Shown here: piece by piece, positions 1-9,287 of the stretch
Numbering within the stretch: the first letter of the stretch is position 1
Layout of the letters: each line of letters begins with the position of its first letter
Notes under the pieces: model-generated
Databases searched by the model: none
Told to the model about the DNA's origin: nothing
The model's input: only the letters and a program-made list of their open reading frames with translations
Translations under genes and position numbers: made by a program
Source of the DNA: Larkinella arboricola
Lineage (GTDB): Bacteria; Bacteroidota; Bacteroidia; Cytophagales; Spirosomataceae
Assembly: GCF_003259745.1 (NCBI RefSeq)
Contig: NZ_QLMC01000003.1
Coordinates: forward strand, 980,684 to 1,044,683
Length of the DNA stretch: 64,000 bases
Direction of reading: 5' to 3'

Positions 1-29
1 CTCTTCATATTTATCCGTTATTTTACGTA

Positions 30-2849
30 TTACCATCCATTATTCTGACGCATCTGCGACTTCAAGCCCCGAACATTATAGGAAACCGAGAGCATAAAAT
101 ATTGAGCCAGTGTCTGCACCTCTTCCTTCTGGACGAAATTCTGATACGCCTGCTGCGTAATGCCCCGGTTTTTGTTGAAAACGTCATACGCCGTCAGTCG
201 TACCTCCGCCTTATTATCCTTCAAGAACTGCTTATAAACCGCCAGGTTCAGAATGGGCAGCTTCTGCGTAAAGGGAAACCGTTCATTTTTCAGCTTATAA
301 ATCTGGTAATTCATCTGTCCATTGAAGAAGATACCGCCGGGGAACTGAATATTCATTGCACCGCCATAGTTGTGATTATAAATTTTCTGGTTTTGACTTG
401 AATTGATTGAGTAGCGTGTATCGGTAATGCCCCAGTTGAAGTAGGGATAGAGCGTAAACTTATCGAATAGGGTTAAGTCAAGATTGACCCGAAAGTTATA
501 GTTATCACTACGGGTATCGTTCAAGACGGTATTGATATAAATTGGATTCTTGTTGAAATTCAGGCTGCTGCCCAGGTTTAAGGTCGCCTTGGTTTTTTTC
601 AGCGGAAAGCCAAAATTAAGATAAGACCCTACGCGGGTACCACCACTAATATTCTCAGGCCGACTGGTCGTTATCAGATTTTCATCTATAGTCTGGTTAT
701 AAACGATCTGGTTGATATTGTACCCGTAGTTAAGGCTCAAATAGTAGTTAACAAAATTGCCCGGATTGAAGCTACTGAAGGAGCCGTTCAAATTGTGAGT
801 CAGGGAAGGGAGCAAGCCCGGATTTCCTTCCTGGATGAATCGGGGGTTACTGTTATCAACCACGCCGGGTTGTAACTGGCTGGTTTGGGGCTGCTGAATG
901 TTTACGTTGTAATACAGCCCCATGCTCTTGTTTTTGAGCCGGTAATTGCCCGAAAAATTGGGGGCTACGGTAAAATACTGCCGGCTCACGTTCGTAAAGG
1001 TTGTCGCGCTCTGGTCGGAGGCAAACCGACCCGCCAGCTTGTACCATACCCCTGCCAGTCCACCTGATATATTAAAACCCTTATCCGAATAGCGAAGCAC
1101 CGTTCCCACCCGGTTATAGGTGTAGTCATTGGTATAATACCGGCTCAGATTCCTGTTCCGGACCGCCCCCTGATCCGTTAGGTCGAACACATCCCGGTCA
1201 ACCTTATCATTGCGCAGACTGAAATTGTAAAACGTTTCCCAGAACATGGTTTTCGTTAACGGCTCAATGTAGTGCAGGCTGGATTTGAGTTCGGTTCTCA
1301 GGCTGGAATTGGTAACGTCCTGATTAATCCGCACAACGGTCGGTCCGGCGCCGGTGCTATCCGTAAAAAAGGTGTTTGTTGAGCGTTGTTTGGCCGTACC
1401 ATCGCTATCATTCAGGTTAAAGGCCACACTAGCTGCGAAGTTGCGCCCTTTCTTCAAAAACTTGTGTCGGAAAATAGCCGTTGTGGCCAGTTGCAGACCG
1501 TTAAAATTATTTCGATTATCTAAATTTGTTTGGCTGGTATCCGCTGCCCGATAAAAGTTCTGGTTACTGAATTGGGCATTATTGCCGCTGTTGGCGCGAA
1601 GGTTTCCAATCAGGACCAGGGTATTGAGCGAATCAAGTTGCTGTTCATAGCGGGCACTGCCCCGGTGATTGCGGGTGAAGCTCCCCTGGCTATTGCCGCT
1701 GATGGTCACAAAAGTACCTTCGGGTAAAAAGGTTTGTTTATTAGAAGTGGAGCTAAGCGTTTGGCCGGTCTGGTTATAGAAGTAATTGGAACTAAGCTTG
1801 GTCTTCTTCGTATCATAATTGTAGTTGGCCCCACCGGCATAATTACGGGAGAATCCCCGGTTGCTGCTGTACCCTCCTGTCAGTGGAACGCCCATGCCAT
1901 CGTCTCCGCCAAAAAAATACATTCCTCCGCTGTAGAATCCAAAATCGCCCTGGTCTTCCCAATTGAACGACTGACTGCCACGAAAATCCTGATAATCATC
2001 CCAGGATAAGCCCGTCTGGTTGATGTTGTTGCCAAAACCCAGCACCGACATCTGCTCCTTCGTATTGAATCGATTGTAATTTCCCCGCAATTGAAAACGG
2101 TCTTTGGTACCTGCTCCGGCCGTTACTTTCCCAAAACCGCCCCTTTTGTGGCTTTCTTTTAAGGCCAGGTTAACGGCTTTTTCCCGTTTGCCATCGTCGA
2201 TACCCGTGGTTTTGGCGGCCTCCGTTTTATCGTTAAAAATCTGGATTTTATCAATCGCTTCGGCTGGAAGGTTTTTGGTCGCCAGTTTCGGATCGGTGCC
2301 AAAAAAGGTCTTGCCGTCCACCGTCACTTTTTTAACGTCCTCACCCTGCGCTTTGATATTACCGTCCTGATCGACCTGCACACCCGGCAGGCGTTTCAGC
2401 AGTTCCTCCACCGTCGATCCGGCCGGTACTTTAAACGAACTGGCGTTGTATTCGATCGTATCGCCCCGGATGGAGAGCGGAGCCCGGGCGGTTTTCACCA
2501 CCACTTCCAGCAATTCTTTTTGAATAGGCTTGATTTCCAGTGTGCCCAGATCGGTTACGTCGCCGTCGCCCGGATCGACTTCTTTTTGCAGGGGCAGAAA
2601 GCCGACGTACGATACCTTCAGGATATACGGAGCCCGTTTCACGTTCCGGAACTCAAAGGCACCTTTGTCGTTCGTTCGTCCGAAATTGACCAGCGCCGAG
2701 TCTTTTGGAGTCAGCAGCATGACCGTAGCGCCGGGCAGAACGGCTTTATTCGTGTCAGCAATGGATCCCCGAATAGTAAAGCGGGGCGACTGGGCAAAGG
2801 CCGTAGAACAGCCAGCCAGCAGGAGCAGCAGCAGAAGCAGGTTTTTCAT
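30..2849 (-). CDS. Outer-membrane beta-barrel (TonB-dependent receptor-like) protein
   Basis: 939-residue predicted outer-membrane receptor. Residues 1-20 are a hydrophobic signal peptide ending AFAQ; it also contains LLAGC, which resembles a lipobox, so lipidation cannot be ruled out. About 25-110 form a carboxypeptidase-D regulatory-like beta domain (IRGSIADTN, GAFEFRNV). A plug-like domain follows at about 120-225 (STVEELLKRLPGVQVD, VTVDGKTFFGTDPK), then a long Tyr/Asn/Phe-rich barrel to the C-terminus. This order matches the Bacteroidota CarboxypepD_reg plus barrel family. Substrate unknown: no SusD partner or other nutrient gene is next to it, so it appears to be a single-gene unit. Start chosen because the signal peptide begins there. 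Confidence 0.85.
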   Translation of the reverse strand: MKNLLLLLLLLAGCSTAFAQSPRFTIRGSIADTNKAVLPGATVMLLTPKDSALVNFGRTNDKGAFEFRNVKRAPYILKVSYVGFLPLQKEVDPGDGDVTDLGTLEIKPIQKELLEVVVKTARAPLSIRGDTIEYNASSFKVPAGSTVEELLKRLPGVQVDQDGNIKAQGEDVKKVTVDGKTFFGTDPKLATKNLPAEAIDKIQIFNDKTEAAKTTGIDDGKREKAVNLALKESHKRGGFGKVTAGAGTKDRFQLRGNYNRFNTKEQMSVLGFGNNINQTGLSWDDYQDFRGSQSFNWEDQGDFGFYSGGMYFFGGDDGMGVPLTGGYSSNRGFSRNYAGGANYNYDTKKTKLSSNYFYNQTGQTLSSTSNKQTFLPEGTFVTISGNSQGSFTRNHRGSARYEQQLDSLNTLVLIGNLRANSGNNAQFSNQNFYRAADTSQTNLDNRNNFNGLQLATTAIFRHKFLKKGRNFAASVAFNLNDSDGTAKQRSTNTFFTDSTGAGPTVVRINQDVTNSSLRTELKSSLHYIEPLTKTMFWETFYNFSLRNDKVDRDVFDLTDQGAVRNRNLSRYYTNDYTYNRVGTVLRYSDKGFNISGGLAGVWYKLAGRFASDQSATTFTNVSRQYFTVAPNFSGNYRLKNKSMGLYYNVNIQQPQTSQLQPGVVDNSNPRFIQEGNPGLLPSLTHNLNGSFSSFNPGNFVNYYLSLNYGYNINQIVYNQTIDENLITTSRPENISGGTRVGSYLNFGFPLKKTKATLNLGSSLNFNKNPIYINTVLNDTRSDNYNFRVNLDLTLFDKFTLYPYFNWGITDTRYSINSSQNQKIYNHNYGGAMNIQFPGGIFFNGQMNYQIYKLKNERFPFTQKLPILNLAVYKQFLKDNKAEVRLTAYDVFNKNRGITQQAYQNFVQKEEVQTLAQYFMLSVSYNVRGLKSQMRQNNGW

Positions 2850-3254
2850 GGGATAGGAATTGGTTGCGAATAAGAGCCAGCAAATTGTAAAGAATTAATA
2901 TCCGTTGCTGAAAGTTAACAAATTTTAATAGTTGCAACTATAATAGTAGTTAAAAAATTATTTTTATAGGTAAGCTACTTGAAATAAGAAATGGCAGTAT
3001 GATCATAAAATTTGCTCAATGACGGTTTTCATCAGGAAACGTTGCACGAACCACCCATCTAAAATGCTGGAAAATGGATAGGCTGCGGAATCAGGCCAAA
3101 ATAGTTTGCCATTTTATAAAACACCGTGCAACGACTACGTTCAGAACTGCATCTTTTAGACACTTATCAATGAAACGAACCATCCGGCAGCACCAAAACC
3201 GGACTTAAACGATCAGCATAGCGGGGCACCATTACTCTCCAAAATCACCGTATC
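2850..3254. other. Intergenic region, 405 bp, no gene recognised
   Basis: A+T-rich between the divergent receptor gene and the small gene at 3255. It should contain both promoters, but I found no clean TTG-N20-TAnnTTTG match on either strand. No tRNA, repeat or coding frame was recognised. Confidence 0.5.
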
Positions 3255-3587
3255 ATGAAGTTAATGAACTCTTGGGCTACCCGGACCCCTATGGCCACTC
3301 CTTTGACCCATTACACTGTTGAAATCGAACAGACCGGTTTGTCCGGCTGGATCAACTACCGCGAGTCGATGCTGACGTTACGCTTCTCCTATGAGCGAAT
3401 GCTGACCTCCCTGTACGTTTTCGTTCCGGGCAATGAGCAGTGGTCCGCTTACTGCCGGAGTTCCGGTGCGCGAACCGCGGGCTCCCGCCGAACTGAAATC
3501 ATCCAGCGGATTGCTGCTGAACTCCGCGCGCAGCAAGCGTCGTCAATGGTACAGATTAATGACTATGGAATTGAAGTACTATTTTAA
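3255..3587 (+). CDS. Small conserved-looking protein of unknown function
   Basis: 110 residues, not recognised. The middle part (HYTVEIEQTGLSGWINYRE, then MLTLRFSYERMLTSLYVFVP) looks like a compact beta-rich domain with hydrophobic alternation, and the end has an amphipathic helix (EIIQRIAAELRAQQ). No signal peptide or membrane segment. Charged and hydrophobic residues are spaced as in a folded protein and no competing frame is better. The N-terminal ten residues are uncertain, because internal ATG codons at residues 4 and 13 are also possible starts. It stands alone and is followed by an imperfect inverted repeat. Confidence 0.6.
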   Translation: MKLMNSWATRTPMATPLTHYTVEIEQTGLSGWINYRESMLTLRFSYERMLTSLYVFVPGNEQWSAYCRSSGARTAGSRRTEIIQRIAAELRAQQASSMVQINDYGIEVLF

Positions 3588-3969
3588 CGAGTGAAGATCC
3601 GGAAAACACGGCGGATTTCTAGTGTTGCAGTGCGGTACAGAGCCTGTTTTCCGCTTTTAACCTAGTACCAAATTAAACCGAGTTTCACTTCGTCCATAAA
3701 AGTTAGTACTTCTTAAAACTACTCATAACAATACGGTTTATCAAGTTGCTATTATTAAAATTAATTTTTCACATTAATCCACGTGTTTCCCGGTTCATAA
3801 TCTGCATCTTTCGTCGATATTATACCTTAATTGTCAGACAAGTAATAGAACATCTTCTGTCGCCTTTAAAGGGCTGCCTACGAAAGCCACTCCTTATTTT
3901 ATAAGTATTTATTACCATTTCTTACAGACTTTTATTAGCTTTAAAAGGCAATTTCAGTTTGTTTAAGCT
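3588..3969. other. Intergenic region, 382 bp, with one imperfect hairpin
   Basis: Contains an inverted repeat CGGAAAACA (3600-3608) / TGTTTTCCG (3645-3653) followed by a short T tract, a plausible weak terminator for the small gene upstream. The remaining roughly 300 bp are A+T-rich and must carry the promoter of the histidine kinase gene. I could not place a confident promoter and see no coding frame. Confidence 0.45.
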
Positions 3970-5772
3970 ATGGCTATTTCTGCTTTTCGATGCAAAATCG
4001 TACTCATCTTCCTGTTTATTACCTATGGGTTGATACGTACAGGCATGGCTCAGCAACCAACACCCCTAAAACTTCAAACCGATAAGCTGCTGTACGCGGA
4101 CTCGGTATATCAGGAAGCTATCGTAGAAAGGGATTCACTGAAACTGGCCGAAGCTTATTATTTGTACGGCAAAACATACAACGCGGCCGGAGAATATCTG
4201 ATGTCGCAGCAATGGTTTCTTCACGCCTTGGCCATTCTTGAACCCCGTGGCGATTCCTACGCCTTAAGCCGGATTTACAGTGTTTTATCGTATTTACAGG
4301 AGAATTATCAGGAAACCCTTCACTACGCGTTTCTTTCGCTGGCCGTAAGCCGTCGGATTAAATCGGATAAAGCATTAATGCGGGCTTACCTCAATTTAGC
4401 CCATATTTATCAGACGGATTGGTCTAAAAAGGGGCAGCATGTATACGGTTTTATGTCTTCCAACGTCTACCGGATGGACTGGTCCAAAGCCGGGAAGAAA
4501 ACAGACTTGCCCAAACCCCAGGCTGACAGCGCCCTGCACTACATCAAAAAGGTGTATGCCCTCTCTTATAAGCTCAATGATCGTATCGCTATGGTTGAGT
4601 CCAATATTCACCTGGGGCGTTTCCTGTGGAATATACAGCAGAATCCGCGTGCAATTGACTATCTGAAAAAGGGGCTGGCAATAGCAACCGCCGATCAGGA
4701 AGAACGGCTCCAGATTCGGTTAATGCTCTATATTGCCTCTATTCATATCGGACTCCGGCAGCCTGCGCAGGCGGCCCATTTACTCCGTAATGCCCAGCAA
4801 TTACTCGACCGAAGCGACATCAATGATTATTTTATTAACGCCCAGTTTGAAAGTGCCTACACGGCGTACTATTCCCTGACCGGTGATTGGAAACGCGCTT
4901 TTGAACATGGTCAGAAACTCCATACGATGGAGATTAATAATTACATCGCCGACCATGATGGAGCTGTAACCCGCCTGAGTATGGAGTACAAATCGGAGCA
5001 GAAAGAAGCGAAGCTGCGGGCTCAGAAAAAAGAACTGGAGTTACGTTCGGAAACGCTGCGGGCTCAGCAGCGGTTAACCTGGGCCATGTCGGCACTGTCG
5101 GGAATAACCGTGGCGATGGCCATCGTTTTCTTTCGGCTTTACCGCAAAAACCGTCGCATAAGCGAACGGAATGTAGAACTGGTAAAAGAACAGAATCACC
5201 GGGTGAAAAATAACCTACAGGTAATTTCCAGCCTGCTGAATCTACAATTTAACCAGCTTACCGACGAAAACGCCAGACGGATGGTCGAAGAAAGCCAGAT
5301 GCGGGTGCAGGCCATGGCCATTCTTCACCAACGGCTTTATACGGGCGGCCAGTTAGCGGTTCTGGATACCGCCGAGTTTATCATCGAACTGGTCGAAGAA
5401 GTTCTAAGAGCGTATGGTTACTCGGCCGTTCATCCCATCTATGACCTGGAACCCCTGGAATTGTCGGCGGATGAAGCCCTACCCCTGGGCCTTATTATCA
5501 ATGAGTTGACCACCAATGCCTGTAAATACGCCTTTGCCGACCACCCTTATCCGGCTTTTAGCATTTCAAGCCGTCGGAAAGGAAACAAATTCCTCCTGTC
5601 CGTAACAGACAACGGCCCGGGATTGCCCAGTCACCTCATGCAGGATGGTTCTTCAAACCAACGCCTTACGTTTGGTATGCGGCTTATTCAGATGGAGGTG
5701 CAGCAATTGCAGGGAACGTGCGAGTTCGAATCAAAGGGCGGCACTCACTTTTCGATGGAATTTAAGATTTAA
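3970..5772 (+). CDS. TPR sensor histidine kinase, HisKA_2 type
   Basis: 600-residue membrane sensor kinase. A signal peptide or first membrane anchor (about 8-28) is followed by a tetratricopeptide-type helical region (about 35-330; repeated A-x-Y/W-F pairs such as AGEYLMSQQWFLHALAI). Next come a coiled linker (KEAKLRAQKKELELRSETLRAQ) and a membrane segment near 367-388. The kinase core has NHRVKNNLQVISSLL with the phospho-acceptor His410, as in the HisKA_2 family. The ATPase has the N-box INELTTNACKYAF, G1 TDNGPGLP and a GGT near the end. No response regulator is adjacent, so it is an orphan whose partner lies elsewhere. Stimulus unknown. Confidence 0.88.
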   Translation: MAISAFRCKIVLIFLFITYGLIRTGMAQQPTPLKLQTDKLLYADSVYQEAIVERDSLKLAEAYYLYGKTYNAAGEYLMSQQWFLHALAILEPRGDSYALSRIYSVLSYLQENYQETLHYAFLSLAVSRRIKSDKALMRAYLNLAHIYQTDWSKKGQHVYGFMSSNVYRMDWSKAGKKTDLPKPQADSALHYIKKVYALSYKLNDRIAMVESNIHLGRFLWNIQQNPRAIDYLKKGLAIATADQEERLQIRLMLYIASIHIGLRQPAQAAHLLRNAQQLLDRSDINDYFINAQFESAYTAYYSLTGDWKRAFEHGQKLHTMEINNYIADHDGAVTRLSMEYKSEQKEAKLRAQKKELELRSETLRAQQRLTWAMSALSGITVAMAIVFFRLYRKNRRISERNVELVKEQNHRVKNNLQVISSLLNLQFNQLTDENARRMVEESQMRVQAMAILHQRLYTGGQLAVLDTAEFIIELVEEVLRAYGYSAVHPIYDLEPLELSADEALPLGLIINELTTNACKYAFADHPYPAFSISSRRKGNKFLLSVTDNGPGLPSHLMQDGSSNQRLTFGMRLIQMEVQQLQGTCEFESKGGTHFSMEFKI

Positions 5773-5812
5773 CACGGCCTTACGCCATCTGCATTTCGCC
5801 CCCTCAGGGCTT

Positions 5813-7744
5813 TTACCGCCGTCTCCGCTTCTTCTTAACCGTTGAGCGCCCTGTCGTTTTCTTCCGTCCTGACGATTTTCGTTTAATTGATTTCCGAACC
5901 GGGGCCTTCTTTTTAACGACCTTCGCCTTAGCCGGAGCGGCTACAACCGGGGTTTCCGTCGCTTCAGCCTGTTTTGACGCCAGCAGATAGATCAGGGAGG
6001 CAGTGCCGTCCATGGTCGGTTCATTGGTACTGTAGTCACCGTAATCGTCGTGATACACCACCAGGTCGCTCTGGAACGCTTCGTATTCGTCCGGGTCTTT
6101 AAGCTGAATACCGATCAGATTTTTGTAAATCCGTCCATAGACCGGCCCGTCTACCAACCCACCATCAATCGGGTAGTTGCCTATGTGGGTAAAGGCAGAA
6201 TGCGGGTCGGACGGTGTATCGGCTCCGGCAGGCAACCCATACACAAAACTGGTTCCCCAGGGATTACAACCAAACAGCCAGTCGAAACACGCCTGTTCGA
6301 GCTGCGCATAGCGGTTATCACCGGTCAGTTTACGATACCAGAGACATTGAATGGCAAACGAGGTTGTCAGGTTGTTGCTGCACCAGATGAAAGGAACGCC
6401 CCGGTAAAATGCATTACTCTGCGCTTTCTGCCAAACCTTTTCAATACCGCTCCGATAAAAGCCAATGATGTGCTGACGCCGGGAATCAACAACCCGTTTG
6501 GCAACCTCGTAGTGCCCGATGTTAATAAACGGATACCATTGATAGTGCCGGGCGGTATCGGCCCCCAGCCAGGGTGTTACGGGCTCGATCAAACCATAGG
6601 CATAGGCGCTGTTGAGGTAATCGGCGGCTTTATAACCCTGGATCCGGGCGGCATTATAGAGCTCAACGGCCGCCAGCTCCATATCATCTACGTAATTGTC
6701 TTCTTCGTAAAAATAAGGGGCCCTGCCGGGCGCCGTCTGGCAAACACCCGGCTTTTGCAGACCCAGCTTGTAAGCCGTTTGCGCCCGCTGCCACAATCGT
6801 TCGGCATACTCCTGATCACGACGGCGCAGTACCTGAAAACCCAGTGCAAACGCGCTGCTAAACTTGCCAGCGGTAGAAGCTACGCCGGTTGCGCGGTTTT
6901 TATGGCGTAATAACCCCTGTGGCTTGCCGGTAGCAAAATATACCGGGCGTTCGTAGCCTTTTCCATAAGCGCTATCCTGCTTGGGAATTCGTATTCCGGA
7001 ATGGTCCCGATCATCGGCCAGCTGGTTGAACATCCAGTCGTCTTTCGGGTGCATTTTCAGAAGCCAGTCGAGCCCCCAGCGGGCTTCATCCAGTACGTCA
7101 GCCTGGCTATTGCTGCCTTCCAGCCCGTTGGCCTGATGCCGATCACCAAATACGCGCGGAAAATCCCGGTAAGCGGCCAGCAAATGGTAGGTCGCATTGG
7201 CCGAGGTCGTTACATATTGCAGGTAATCAGATGCATCGTGCCACCCGCCCGAAACGTCAATGTGTGTACTGTCGGGCATGGGGCCATACATCGTATACCC
7301 ATCGTGCGTATGACAGGAATCTTTCAGGAAGGGATTGTAGCCGCTGCGTTGCTGGCGCATATACCGCAGACAAAAATCGGCCGTTCCGTTGTATACGTCG
7401 TCTGCAATCCGAAATTCCGGTGACTGAACGGTACCCACTTTGAGATAATACCGTCCGGGTTTCTTAATGGCGGAGAAATCAAGGCGGTAGGTCTGTGTAA
7501 AGGGGCCGTAGGCACCAAAGTCTCTCCCGACCGTATTTTCGTACACAACCTTTCCGGTTTGTATTTCCACAACCTGAAAAGGCTGTGTTACTGCTTCTGT
7601 TGTTTTTCCGGCCCAGACGGCCACTTTTGTTCTCGCCGGTCGGTACCCCAGAAAATTGATTCGTATCCAGGCCTGCTCGTCAACAGTAGATTTGAACGCA
7701 GTAAGGCAACAAATTATCCCAATCAGCAAAAATAATTTCCTCAT
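5813..7744 (-). CDS. Glycoside hydrolase family 9 endoglucanase with a basic C-terminal tail
   Basis: 643 residues. A signal peptide (about 1-20) is followed by a cellulase N-terminal Ig-like domain (about 25-115; IRINFLGYRP, GRYYLKVG) and an (alpha/alpha)6 GH9 catalytic domain (about 120-588). GGWHDASDYLQY carries the Asp pair D170/D173, CNPWGTSFVYG matches the GH9 substrate-loop region, and STNEPTMDGTASLIYLL places the catalytic acid at E575. Expected role: hydrolysis of beta-1,4-glucan in the periplasm or outside the cell. Unusual: from about 589 the protein ends in a 55-residue Ala/Pro then Lys/Arg-rich tail finishing KKKRRRR, not a normal GH9 or type IX sorting domain. It converges on the kinase gene with only 40 bp between. 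Confidence 0.88.
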   Translation of the reverse strand: MRKLFLLIGIICCLTAFKSTVDEQAWIRINFLGYRPARTKVAVWAGKTTEAVTQPFQVVEIQTGKVVYENTVGRDFGAYGPFTQTYRLDFSAIKKPGRYYLKVGTVQSPEFRIADDVYNGTADFCLRYMRQQRSGYNPFLKDSCHTHDGYTMYGPMPDSTHIDVSGGWHDASDYLQYVTTSANATYHLLAAYRDFPRVFGDRHQANGLEGSNSQADVLDEARWGLDWLLKMHPKDDWMFNQLADDRDHSGIRIPKQDSAYGKGYERPVYFATGKPQGLLRHKNRATGVASTAGKFSSAFALGFQVLRRRDQEYAERLWQRAQTAYKLGLQKPGVCQTAPGRAPYFYEEDNYVDDMELAAVELYNAARIQGYKAADYLNSAYAYGLIEPVTPWLGADTARHYQWYPFINIGHYEVAKRVVDSRRQHIIGFYRSGIEKVWQKAQSNAFYRGVPFIWCSNNLTTSFAIQCLWYRKLTGDNRYAQLEQACFDWLFGCNPWGTSFVYGLPAGADTPSDPHSAFTHIGNYPIDGGLVDGPVYGRIYKNLIGIQLKDPDEYEAFQSDLVVYHDDYGDYSTNEPTMDGTASLIYLLASKQAEATETPVVAAPAKAKVVKKKAPVRKSIKRKSSGRKKTTGRSTVKKKRRRR

Positions 7745-7803
7745 CGATAGGCAAGTTACAATTTTTACCGTTCGCGGAGGAAAGTCTGCATAAATGAAAT
7801 AAA

Positions 7804-7842
7804 CCCATCCCCAACTTTATTAAAAAATGTTAGGGGGATGGG
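7804..7842 (-). terminator. Hairpin terminator after the small gene at 7881-8081
   Basis: CCCATCCCC (7804-7812) pairs with GGGGATGGG (7834-7842). On the minus strand the hairpin is followed by a TTTATTT run, as expected for a terminator of the small minus-strand gene just upstream. Confidence 0.6.
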
Positions 7843-7880
7843 CTCAGTATGGATATAGTATCAGTCTTGAATTGGAAAAA

Positions 7881-8081
7881 TCAATAACGCCGTTCGAGCA
7901 TTTCAAGAATGCGCAGCCAGGGCATACCACTGCGAATAAACTCATCCAGCGGAATCTCAGAAAGGAGGTTAAAACGCTTTTCCAGGCTCTCCTGAATGGG
8001 TTGATCCTTCTTGGAAGAATGCTGGCGATAGAGTTCATCGCCCATCATGCTGGATAATAAATAGTAACGATTGTACTGCAT
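7881..8081 (-). CDS. Small protein of unknown function
   Basis: 66 residues starting MQYNRYYLLSSMMGDELY and ending LRILEMLERRY; charged, helical, no signal peptide, not recognised. A GTG nine codons upstream is open too, but a near-ideal promoter (TTG-N20-TACTTTTG, 8108-8138) predicts transcription starting near 8102, inside or after that GTG. The ATG at 8081 therefore fits with a leader of about 20 nt. A strong hairpin terminator follows at 7804-7842, so promoter, frame and terminator together make a complete single-gene unit. Confidence 0.65.
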   Translation of the reverse strand: MQYNRYYLLSSMMGDELYRQHSSKKDQPIQESLEKRFNLLSEIPLDEFIRSGMPWLRILEMLERRY

Positions 8082-8107
8082 GAGATTACTTAAACTTTTC
8101 GGTGACA

Positions 8108-8138
8108 CAAAAGTAGGCTACAAAAGTCCTTTTTGCAA
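8108..8138 (-). promoter_or_regulatory. Promoter, TTG-N20-TACTTTTG
   Basis: Read on the minus strand, TTG (8138-8136), exactly 20 nt, then TACTTTTG (8115-8108), matching the Bacteroidota -33/-7 consensus. It sits just before the small gene at 8081. Confidence 0.65.
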
Positions 8139-8637
8139 CCCGTTCAGACACATTCTTATAACCAACCTACTCCTAATCAGGCAGAAACGATCTGACTAGT
8201 TAAACCAACAAAAGCGTACCCGGTTAAATTACTTGGTCATATATACTTAATAGACGTAAGGCAACTTTAAAAGTCACGGGTCAACTTCCATATGTTAGTT
8301 AACGGTTATTCTGTCTCCACCGGAGTACTCCGCAAACCAGCATTGTACAGGGCATCAGCAAATAGAAGCCCTAATGTAAACCGTCGTTTGCAACAATACG
8401 GACCAGATAGTAGGATATTCGCTCATCCCCCGGCTGAGGTAAAAAAGAAGCCGGTCGGTGTACCAGCACGGTTTAGAATTTCCGGTGAACCGGCGGCCGC
8501 ACATCCTCCTGCGTATAATGTTGGAACAAACCATGCTGCCCGGCGCCGTGAGCTTCAATTTCTGGCTTCTCAGCTTGCCGCAAACATTACGTCTTCACAA
8601 GCGGTTCTTAGCACTCAACCTTAACTCAGCGTATTCC
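8139..8637. other. Intergenic region, about 500 bp, no convincing gene
   Basis: Open frames exist on both strands (for example 8292-8624 plus and 8355-8558 minus), but neither looks like a real protein. One minus-strand frame reads coding-like for about 70 codons (for example PQPGDERISYYLVRIVANDG) yet is broken by two stops, so a decayed gene is possible. The promoter for the gene at 8638 should also lie here. Confidence 0.4.
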
Positions 8638-9162
8638 ATGCAAGATTCCCGACACGATGAAGAAGGCCACATCAAGAATCTGGCCGGAACCGAAGCCCTC
8701 GAAAAATTGAAAGCCCTCGCTGAAGGGATCTGTATGTTTACCACGTTCACCGACAGCCGACCGGCCCCCAGCCGGCCTATGGCCTTGCAGGGCGTGGACG
8801 ACGATGGCGCGCTGTACTTTTTTAGCGCAGCTTCCTCAGACAAAAATAAAGAACTGGCTGCCGACCCGGCGGTACAGCTTTTTTTCTGCAAGGAAGGCCC
8901 TTCCGAATACCTTAGCCTATACGGCAGTGTTACCATTTCGCGAGACCGTGAGAAAATCGAAAAGTACTGGAACCCCTTCGTAAAAACTTGGTTTCAGGGT
9001 GGTAAAGACGATCCGGACCTCACTGTTATTCGCGTGCAGCCCGAAAGCATCTACTACTGGGATACTAAAAATAACCGGATGGTATCCTACCTCAAAATTG
9101 CGGCCTCCTTGGTAACAGGCAAAACAATGGATGACGGTGTGGAAGGCGAATTGAAAGTATAG
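8638..9162 (+). CDS. Pyridoxamine 5'-phosphate oxidase-fold (general stress protein 26-like) protein
   Basis: 174 residues of the split-barrel flavin-binding family. Supporting segments are ICMFTTFTDSRPAPSRPMALQGVDDDGALYFFSA, split here by the domain order start, strand pair, strand, and then VQLFFCKEGPSEYLSLYGSV, KYWNPFVKTWFQGG and ESIYYWDTKNNRMVSY. This is the pattern of the stress-protein-26 subgroup, which binds FMN or F420-like cofactors and whose substrate is usually unknown. Start chosen at MQDSRHDEEGH because the upstream extension of the same frame is Leu/Arg-rich and lacks family-like features. Single gene, followed by a hairpin. Confidence 0.8.
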   Translation: MQDSRHDEEGHIKNLAGTEALEKLKALAEGICMFTTFTDSRPAPSRPMALQGVDDDGALYFFSAASSDKNKELAADPAVQLFFCKEGPSEYLSLYGSVTISRDREKIEKYWNPFVKTWFQGGKDDPDLTVIRVQPESIYYWDTKNNRMVSYLKIAASLVTGKTMDDGVEGELKV

Positions 9163-9196
9163 CCATCACGGCGCTTGCTATCCGACGGAAACAATA

Positions 9197-9224
9197 AAGC
9201 CGACCGCGAATCCGCAGTCGGCTT
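9197..9224 (+). terminator. Hairpin, probable terminator
   Basis: AAGCCGAC (9197-9204) pairs with GTCGGCTT (9217-9224), 35 bp after the stop of the stress-protein gene. The T tract is short, so efficiency is uncertain; it could also serve the convergent acyl-CoA dehydrogenase gene. Confidence 0.5.
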
Positions 9225-9287
9225 ATACAGTATTGGTTTTTAGTTTGGAAGTTACTCGTTCGGCCTAAGCTTATAAGCCTGAATAGT

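Noticed and set aside
6050..6910. Open frame of 286 codons opposite the GH9 gene
   Set aside because: Antisense shadow of a catalytic domain that is certain on the minus strand.
8292..8624. 110-codon plus-strand frame before the stress-protein gene
   Set aside because: Arg/Pro/Ala-rich, no family features, and overlapped by equally poor minus-strand frames.
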